From a virus: a DNA stretch of 64,000 nt. The stretch is taken from the IMG/VR virus record IMGVR_UViG_3300010354_000046, positions 62,001 to 126,000 of that record; one strand, 5' to 3'. This document shows, piece by piece, positions 60,601 to 64,000 of the stretch; the stretch's first letter is position 1, and every line of letters starts with the position of its first letter. The notes beneath the pieces were generated by a model. That model was not told the DNA's origin. It searched no databases and saw only the letters and a program-made list of their open reading frames with translations. Made by a program: the position numbers and the translations under genes.

Positions 60601-61710
60601 GCCGTAAGGATCTGTTGGGGAAGTGGTACTGCCTGTTGTAATAACTGTTACGTTTCTAACATATGGGCTTCGGCTGGCGGTAACCATGCCTGGAGCAAAT
60701 TTAAATGCGTATCCAGTGTCGTTTACTGAATTGTATCGAAATCCTGATATACTCAGATCTTCTACTGTAGTTTGTCCGTTAAGTAAAATTGCATCTTTAT
60801 CTATCGTTCCTACCGTTGGTTGAATTTTTACGGATCGGATTCCTGCGCCTCGTAGTGTAACACCTGCAGGAATTGTTAATGGAAATATTTCTGTGTATGT
60901 TCCTGGATAAACAAAAACTTGGTCGCCTGCTGCGGCTTGACTTAGTGCATATTTGATTGTTGCAAACGGAGCATGTTCGTGATTACCGTTATATGTATTG
61001 TTACCGTTTTCAGCAACGTACCAAATACTTCCTTGTGGCAAAGTAAGTTCAATACCGTTACCGATAATATTAGTAGCAGTTAATGTATCTGTTACAACAT
61101 TGTTGGAGTAAACAGTTCTCCAAGATTTTCCGCTTCCAAGCGGGCCTGATCCTAAATCCCATGTGTTATTATCGTCTGGGATAATGTTACTATTAATGTC
61201 TGCATTAAAAACAATATTGTCAGTATTTGCATCTCCCAACTGAATATCGCCGTCTGCTGTAATAGTTCCTGTAGCGTGTAAATCACCGTTAACTAGCATA
61301 TTAGCATTGACATTAACTTCGCCGGTTCCGGTTGTTTCTATTACAAGATCTGTATTAGTGCCTAATGTTTCGATTACATTAGTTGAAAGTTGTAAGTTAC
61401 CTGTTTGTATTTTACCCTGATATACTACAGGATTAGTTCCGCTTGGGGTTAGATTAATTACATTATTTGAGCTAGCAATAGTATTACCGCTAATAGTAAA
61501 ACTAGCAATTGTTGCTTCTTGAGAAACTTCTAAGTTGGTTGTTCTTGCAGTTCCGTTGATCTGCAACTCGTTGGTAGGAGTAGTGGTCTTTACACCAATT
61601 CGGCCATTAATAACATCAATATAGAGTAGGTCGGTCTCAAAGGCAAGGTTAACTCCTTGACGGAGCAGGTTTGCCTTTAAGAGCGGACCCGTAATACGAC
61701 CAAGTGCCAT
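57664..61710 (-). CDS. Tail fibre with beta-helix and LamG-like domains (1348 residues)
   Basis: The N-terminus MALGRITGPLLKANLLRQGV and GRIGVKTTTPTNELQING are typical of phage fibre proteins that join a shaft. Shaft repeats ('ISGNTIASSNNVINLTPSGT' style) run to 225. A beta-helix-like part follows (228-440; HAPFATIKYALSQAAAGDQV and TIPAGVTLRGAGIRSVKI). A LamG/concanavalin-like lectin domain lies at about 520-710 (LYLDGTGDYIS; FTIEAWVYP; WNHIALSRTSG; GYIDDVRITKG). Next come a Gly-rich loop (VYGVYGAYGDGDG) and further shaft to the C-terminus, with a conserved VPAGDSLNDRPGITELGMIRFN end. Strong AGGAG ribosome binding site. Likely a sugar-binding side or tail fibre. Confidence 0.85.
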   Translation of the reverse strand: MALGRITGPLLKANLLRQGVNLAFETDLLYIDVINGRIGVKTTTPTNELQINGTARTTNLEVSQEATIASFTISGNTIASSNNVINLTPSGTNPVVYQGKIQTGNLQLSTNVIETLGTNTDLVIETTGTGEVNVNANMLVNGDLHATGTITADGDIQLGDANTDNIVFNADINSNIIPDDNNTWDLGSGPLGSGKSWRTVYSNNVVTDTLTATNIIGNGIELTLPQGSIWYVAENGNNTYNGNHEHAPFATIKYALSQAAAGDQVFVYPGTYTEIFPLTIPAGVTLRGAGIRSVKIQPTVGTIDKDAILLNGQTTVEDLSISGFRYNSVNDTGYAFKFAPGMVTASRSPYVRNVTVITTGSTTSPTDPYGYDSGDAGQGAYLDGSVVSSTSIEVACLFHSVTFIVPAQSAIKATNGTRVEWLNSFSYFADKGIHLISGTTGKSGSGKTILRIDNRTGTWAVGNTVTYYDTDGTTILASGTISSIDGNYISLTGKCVGFETLEDRLGKPIAVAGNAKLLTAQKKFGVSSLYLDGTGDYISATSQPDFEFGTGDFTIEAWVYPTTTGSYRTLFDLRTTTPGDGGGIIIGINNLDQLYFYYNFNFRIGAAGLVQQNQWNHIALSRTSGVTRAFVNGGQVGLDYTDTNNYAQRGVRIGADPAGAYGFAGYIDDVRITKGIGRYSTTFIPSTVALTGDTSTVLLLHFNGANNSTVVLDDGVTLQDIRTNAGGLSTRINFANYQDFGAEFRSIGSACVYGVYGAYGDGDGCLAYLISQNFAYVGSGKSLANDPNDRIEANEVVKLNRAKIYYTSVDNEGNFRVGDSFYVNQKTGDVLFSGENLSITTLSGITFSDGTNTTTLSPTEVTTGNITITGNTIQSNFGDVNVVANSGEINLQNNTFVTGNLTVTGNTLVNGNTTLGSSSGDTMNFVASIGSNMIPSINNFYNLGSASPNLRWKDVYVNNANLNGINISTNTIQGTATDTDLLLTANGTGEVYFPNNNVQIDQNLTVTNNFTVTTGTSYLKNTTIVGTVTQTGDINQTGSFITSGNTSVTGNITGTGYLQLPVIRIENNTISTTTTNTDLEFQANGTGNIIFEGIQVSDNNISSTVTNSDIVLTPQGTGIVNINSNQSFKIPVGNTSERPGTPATGMIRYNTDFNWYEGWTGSYWQSLGGVIDVAGVTKITPELAPGTADNIIRFYINNVVKATLDATKLQTDRIQTNNIDIQQDTITTTVSGTDLNLLTTGAGGVRIGNLRFRNNTITNVTSGGVTEFIQTSGGYVRIAGTGGVVIPAGDSLNDRPGITELGMIRFNTVLELVEVYNGVTWTSVAGQSGGVTTAEATDIGIVTALLFG
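59580..60150 (-). other. LamG-like lectin domain coding region
   Basis: Codes for a concanavalin-like jelly roll (residues about 520-710 of the 1348-residue fibre). The motif order LYLDG, DFTIEAWVYP, LFDLR, WNHIALSR, FVNG and GYIDDVRI is typical of LamG_3 domains used in glycan recognition. Confidence 0.75.
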
Positions 61711-61776
61711 TCGCTCTCCTTACCCCGTGTTTCACGGTTAACCACCTTACATTGCGGGTTTACCACAGTTTAACCA

Positions 61777-61800
61777 TACAAGAAATGGTCGTTTCTTGTA
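61777..61800 (-). other. Stem-loop between the two fibre genes
   Basis: TACAAGAAA (61777-61785) pairs perfectly with TTTCTTGTA (61792-61800) around a 6-base loop. On the minus strand it follows the upstream fibre stop by 27 bases and has no T-run, so it may be a processing or stability hairpin ahead of the AGGAG ribosome binding site of the 1348-residue fibre. Confidence 0.45.
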
Positions 61801-61827
61801 ATCACAAGTATTTATCGGAATTTGGTT

Positions 61828-64000
61828 TTAACCTAGGATCACTGCCCAAAGATTCATAATTTCGTCTACCTGCTCTTCTGAGGCAGCGCCGCTGGACCCA
61901 ATTGCTGGAATCCAAGTAGTGTTATTAAAAACTTCTAGATATTCAAGCTCTGTATTATATCTAACTTCTCCAAGTTCAGGAGTTAGGCGCCGACCTGAAC
62001 TATCTCCTGCTGGGAACACCACTGCGTTTACACCGTTAAATTTAACGTACCCTTGTCCTGTTGTTGCTAGTGTTATGGCTCCTGAACTTAAATTATTAAA
62101 ATATACATCATCAATAGTGATATTATTAATGTTAGTGATACCTGTATCCGGTGATAAAAATAAATCTAGTGAATTTAATTTTTGTATGTTGTTGGAAATA
62201 TCAATATTTCCAACGTGCCAGCCAGTTGAATAAAATTTAGTAGCGTCAATGGATGCGTGTACACTTCCAGTTATTCCAAATCGAATAGTATTGTCCGATG
62301 CACCTGGTGTTAGTTCTGCTGTGACAAATGTTGAGTTTACAGCGCCAAATGTAATTGTTGACCCAGTTAATATATTACCGCTAATTGGTTTACTAAGTGT
62401 GACACTTGTACTGGTTTTTGAAGAAATAACTGTTCCTGGTTGTATATTTACTGCGGTCACTGCTTGTCCTACTTGAAGACCGCTGATAAATGTAAAATTT
62501 AATACAACAGGACCAAATGTAACTAGGCCCGTTGCCGAAGTTGCGGCAGGAGTATCCAATGTTATAATACTTCCTACAATGTTTATTATTGTAGAGCCTG
62601 CTACCAGCCCAGGGCCAGAAACTACTTTATAACCAATTGACAACCCAGCGGTACTAATAACTTGTATATCCGCTAGTCCTGCTGTCACAGACAATGTGCC
62701 GACTGCAAGAGTAGTTTTTGTTGTAGTAGTTATAAAACTAGCATTAGATGTATTATAACTGTAAACACTATTAAAACTAACTAGTCCGTTAGGAGCATAC
62801 CCTTCATATCTATTATAGACATTATTAAAACGGATTTCTCCAATATTTTCTATTGTTTTATTAGAATTTGAACCTACTGGAATCTTAACTGCTTTTGTAG
62901 AACTTACTGAAGTATTTCCAGTACCATTGGGTGTTAGTATGATAGATTTTTGTTGGGTTGTAGTAGCTGCTGACCAATTGTTTAAAATTTCGTTGTTTGA
63001 AAATTTAATTTTTTCAACATTAACATTGCCCGTACCATTTGCACTAAAAATTAAATTTTGATCCGTCGCTTGATTAGAAATTATATTGTTATATAGGCGT
63101 ATATTAGGAACTTCAAAATAACTAGTATTCCCTGTTATTGTTATGTTATTATTTGAAAATAATCCTATGATATCGGTGTTGCCTGTTTGATTTATATTCC
63201 CGGTTAATAAAACATTTCCTGAAATATCGACATCTTGTAAACTAGTTATTCCTGAAGATACTGTAAACTGATTGTCAACTGTTAAGTTATTATCTATTTG
63301 TAAATTATTAGATGGAAATTTAATCTTACCAATTCCGTTTGCTAAAAATTCTAAATCAGTATTTGTTGTTTTAGTTGTAATTTCATTAGAAGTTATTTCG
63401 GTGATTCCGTCAATATTAAACAAGTTAGAATACATTGTATTCCATCGTTTTGATAATGAACCTAAGTAATATTGATCATTAATCCCGGGATAAAAATCCT
63501 GGGTAAAATGCGAAACAAAAGAAACAATGTCAAAATTATTAGAACCGAATGTTATATCTCCGTTCAGTATTAAATCCCCGCTTGTTTCTAAACTTTCAGC
63601 AAGATTTAAATTTGTATTAAGATATGTGCTGGCAGCACCCCCATAAGCTAAGAAGTTAACTGGGCCAGTAATGGATCCAATAGTATTATCATATATTCTT
63701 ATATTTCCTGTCTGTACAAATTGTTCATTAATAATAGTTGAGCTAGTAGGACCTTCTAATGTAATATTACCGCCAGAAATAATATTAATACTCTGTGCAT
63801 CAAAAGCTATCCTTCCAGTTTCTTGACTTACATAAAATATACTGCCTACCCGTATGTCGCCGAGTTGATCTGTACTTTCAAAGTACATGTGGCCGCTATT
63901 AAGTTCTATTATTTCATTTGCTTGAATAGTTAACGATGGATCGTTGGTTAAATCTTTGCCGTTGCCAATATATCCAAAATTGTGAGCCATAATATAGCCC
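61828..64000 (-). CDS. Partial tail fibre, paralogue of the 1348-residue fibre
   Basis: The first ATG in view (63990) is not the real start. The frame stays open to the window edge, and its residues (GYI-MAHNFGYIGNGKDLTNDP) align with the interior of the neighbouring fibre (AYLISQNFAYVGSGKSLANDP, near its residue 770). So an N-terminal part of several hundred residues lies outside. The visible 724 residues are shaft-like ('NGNGTG...FSANGTGNVNVEKIKFSNN') with one beta unit (LSVTAGLADIQVISTAGLSIG) and the same C-terminal ending (FPAGDSSGRRLTPELGEVRYN) as its neighbour. Probably another subunit or alternative of the same fibre family. Confidence 0.8.
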   Translation of the reverse strand, partial: GYIMAHNFGYIGNGKDLTNDPSLTIQANEIIELNSGHMYFESTDQLGDIRVGSIFYVSQETGRIAFDAQSINIISGGNITLEGPTSSTIINEQFVQTGNIRIYDNTIGSITGPVNFLAYGGAASTYLNTNLNLAESLETSGDLILNGDITFGSNNFDIVSFVSHFTQDFYPGINDQYYLGSLSKRWNTMYSNLFNIDGITEITSNEITTKTTNTDLEFLANGIGKIKFPSNNLQIDNNLTVDNQFTVSSGITSLQDVDISGNVLLTGNINQTGNTDIIGLFSNNNITITGNTSYFEVPNIRLYNNIISNQATDQNLIFSANGTGNVNVEKIKFSNNEILNNWSAATTTQQKSIILTPNGTGNTSVSSTKAVKIPVGSNSNKTIENIGEIRFNNVYNRYEGYAPNGLVSFNSVYSYNTSNASFITTTTKTTLAVGTLSVTAGLADIQVISTAGLSIGYKVVSGPGLVAGSTIINIVGSIITLDTPAATSATGLVTFGPVVLNFTFISGLQVGQAVTAVNIQPGTVISSKTSTSVTLSKPISGNILTGSTITFGAVNSTFVTAELTPGASDNTIRFGITGSVHASIDATKFYSTGWHVGNIDISNNIQKLNSLDLFLSPDTGITNINNITIDDVYFNNLSSGAITLATTGQGYVKFNGVNAVVFPAGDSSGRRLTPELGEVRYNTELEYLEVFNNTTWIPAIGSSGAASEEQVDEIMNLWAVILG

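Noticed and set aside
36062-64000. Diversity-generating retroelement targeting the fibre genes
   Set aside because: No reverse transcriptase and no template/variable repeat pair were seen; repeats in the fibres are at protein-domain level.
1-64000. tRNA genes, CRISPR arrays, insertion sequences, integrase or attachment sites
   Set aside because: None recognised on reading the intergenic regions, which are nearly all under 120 bases. Short tRNA-like structures could be missed without a scan.

Overview
The window is a 64 kb piece of an AT-rich marine T4-superfamily myovirus genome, of the cyanophage/pelagiphage kind. The assignment rests on a linked set of T4 hallmark genes: recombination genes (UvsX, UvsY, gp32 ssDNA-binding protein), packaging genes (small and large terminase), head completion gp4, tail tube gp19, a long tail sheath gp18, neck proteins gp13 and gp14, sheath terminator gp15 and the gp1 dNMP kinase. 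ATAAATA-type late-promoter motifs and giant tail-fibre genes with repeats also fit marine T4-like phages. The host cannot be read from the window; a marine cyanobacterium or SAR11-like bacterium is the natural guess. Both ends cut through genes.

Layout. Positions 1-4.6 kb (minus strand) hold a replication/recombination block: gp32 > UvsX > small acidic protein > UvsY > DUF6492-like glycosyltransferase > partial helicase-like gene, the last behind a near-perfect sigma70-type promoter. Positions 4.7-19.35 kb (mostly minus strand) hold the head/tail assembly block, read right to left: gp13, gp1 kinase, gp18, gp19, gp48/54-like tube initiator, a small conserved protein, gp4, gp16, three head-region proteins, gp17, and two large low-complexity proteins. 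An HNH gene lies on the plus strand inside this block. At 19.35-19.39 kb a 42 bp divergent region separates gp13 from the plus-strand gp14, gp15 and Nudix genes.

Positions 22.7-35.5 kb are the most striking part. Thirteen tightly packed genes form two divergent operons that share an 85 bp intergenic region. They encode four flavin-dependent tryptophan-halogenase-family enzymes, six 2OG-Fe(II)-oxygenase-like proteins in three related pairs, a NodU/CmcH-type carbamoyltransferase, a GT9-like glycosyltransferase and one unrecognised protein. Nearly every junction overlaps by 1-17 bases or is under 10 bases. The set looks like natural-product or glycan tailoring without any scaffold-building enzyme, placed between the neck/tail-completion genes and the fibre genes. 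Only one halogenase keeps the full WxWxIP signature; all four keep the catalytic Lys and Glu positions. A viral halogenase (VirX1 of cyanophage Syn10) is known, but I know of no phage cluster with this enzyme count.

Positions 35.5-64 kb (minus strand) are the adsorption module: a tail-assembly chaperone, a glycine- and cysteine-rich fibre tip, two paralogous giant proteins (3191 and 2843 residues) that begin with carbohydrate-binding-like modules, small virion proteins, a 1348-residue fibre with a beta-helix and a LamG-like domain, and a paralogue of it cut by the window edge. I saw no tRNA, rRNA, CRISPR array, insertion sequence, integrase or reverse transcriptase.
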